Shown here one piece after another: positions 6,462 through 7,240 of a DNA stretch of 7,240 nt; the stretch's first letter is position 1, and each line of letters starts with the position of its first letter. The notes under the pieces are model-generated. The model did not search any database. It was not told the DNA's origin and saw only the letters and a list, made by a program, of their open reading frames with translations. The stretch covers positions 1 to 7,240 of the forward strand of contig CAIYBQ010000256.1 in NCBI GenBank assembly GCA_903924445.1. Reading direction: 5' to 3'. The stretch comes from an uncultured Armatimonadota bacterium. Its GTDB lineage: Bacteria; Armatimonadota; Armatimonadia; Armatimonadales; Armatimonadaceae. The position numbers and the translations under genes were made by a program.

Positions 6462-7240
6462 GCAAGCAGGACACCCTCCCCACCGATGACCAGTACGCAC
6501 TTGTTGCGGCAACTGTCCCAGAGATCGATGCGCCAGCACTTCCGTATATGCCGCCGGCCATTGAGCGAGATGTTCGCTTAGCCATCATCGGCTGTGGAGG
6601 CATCGCAAGCACGCACCTAGCCGCGTACCAATCCCGTGGCTGGAAGGTCGTAGCTTTCTGTGACATCGATAAAAACCGTGCACAATCAAGGGCTGACCAG
6701 TTCTTCCCGGATGCGCTCGTAACAGACAACCCTGAGGACATTTTCGCCCTCGACAACCTGGATGCAATCGACATCGCCACGCATACAAGACATCGACCAC
6801 CACTGATCAAGCGGGCGATCGAATGCGGACATCATGTGCTTTCGCAAAAGCCATTTGTAACCGACATCCAAACCGGCTCTGAAATGATTGCTCTCGCGAA
6901 GCAAAATGGCGTGATGCTCTGCGTAAACCAAAATGGCCGCTTTGCTCCACACTTTTCGTATATCCGGGAGCTGGTGACATCCGGGACCCTTGGGAGCATC
7001 ACGGGTATCCACACGCAGCTTCACTGGAACCACACTTGGATTGCAGGCACGCCATTTGCCCAAATGCGGGACATTGTGCTCTACGACTTTGCGATTCACT
7101 GGTTTGACTTTGTTGCATCTTTGCTGCCTGTTGATGTCGAAGTAACCGTAACGGCATTTCGTGGTGAGCCGCGTTTGGACCTCGGACTGCCACCGCTTGA
7201 AGCCACCGCTGTCGCGGAGTGGCCAGGTGGCCGTGCGACG
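6458..7240 (+). CDS. Second Gfo/Idh/MocA family oxidoreductase (3' end cut by window)
   Basis: An open frame runs from ATG 6458 to the right edge, exactly 261 codons with no stop. After a polar and Pro-rich extension of about 38 residues comes a canonical Rossmann start, LAIIGCGGIASTH (41-53), with the Gly-rich GCGGIA loop, and CDID (68-71) at the end of the second strand. DAIDIATHTRHRPP (102-115) leads to HVLSQKPFV (126-134), where the usual EKP is Gln130-Lys131-Pro132. VNQNGRFAPHF (156-166) and LYDFAIHWFDF (208-218) follow; Asp210 and His214 are the expected catalytic pair. Typical members have roughly 340-400 residues, so about a quarter or more of the protein lies beyond the edge. It differs clearly from the preceding paralogue in its nucleotide loop and active-site His, so a separate step, or an opposite redox direction, is likely. 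The start is supported by the ATGA overlap, though Met31 (6548) is possible. Cytosolic; substrate unknown. Confidence 0.9.
   Translation, partial: MSKQDTLPTDDQYALVAATVPEIDAPALPYMPPAIERDVRLAIIGCGGIASTHLAAYQSRGWKVVAFCDIDKNRAQSRADQFFPDALVTDNPEDIFALDNLDAIDIATHTRHRPPLIKRAIECGHHVLSQKPFVTDIQTGSEMIALAKQNGVMLCVNQNGRFAPHFSYIRELVTSGTLGSITGIHTQLHWNHTWIAGTPFAQMRDIVLYDFAIHWFDFVASLLPVDVEVTVTAFRGEPRLDLGLPPLEATAVAEWPGGRAT

Noticed and set aside
1..7240. tRNA, rRNA, riboswitch, CRISPR, insertion sequence or phage elements
   Set aside because: Coding genes fill the window apart from 100-bp and 12-bp gaps. No direct repeats, transposase motifs or structured RNA signatures were seen.

Overview
The window is a compact, fully coding stretch from a moderately GC-rich bacterium. 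It holds five protein genes in two divergent operons that share one roughly 100-bp control region (3086-3185). No RNA gene, insertion sequence, CRISPR array or terminator was seen. The gene content (secreted esterase plus SMP-30-like propeller, an anion-type MFS permease, a GH127-type glycosidase and two Gfo/Idh/MocA oxidoreductases) is typical of polysaccharide-degrading soil or aquatic bacteria such as Acidobacteriota, Planctomycetota, Verrucomicrobiota or Armatimonadota. The sequence alone does not decide between them.

Leftward operon (minus strand, 3085 to the left edge): an ACS-family MFS transporter (3085-1745) is followed, with a 4-bp ATGA overlap, by a secreted two-domain protein (1748-1, cut by the left edge). 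That protein has a signal peptide, an esterase D/Fes-type alpha/beta-hydrolase domain with a visible Ser-Asp-His set, and an SMP-30/gluconolactonase-like beta-propeller whose expected metal ligands look largely lost.

Rightward operon (plus strand, 3186 to the right edge): a GH127-type beta-L-arabinofuranosidase-like enzyme with no signal peptide and an apparent C-terminal discoidin-like domain (3186-5384). It is followed 12 bp later by a Gfo/Idh/MocA oxidoreductase with an unusual N-terminal nucleotide-binding segment (5397-6461). A second, more canonical Gfo/Idh/MocA oxidoreductase starts in another ATGA overlap and is cut by the right edge (6458-7240).

Working model (inference): the secreted esterase removes an ester group from a plant- or microbe-derived glycan or glycoside, the permease imports an acidic or otherwise modified sugar or glycoside, the cytosolic GH127 enzyme releases a furanosidic sugar, and the two oxidoreductases oxidise or epimerise it. 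Each family is known. The combination, the missing Gly-rich loop in the first oxidoreductase and the lack of an obvious substrate are what deserve a second look.
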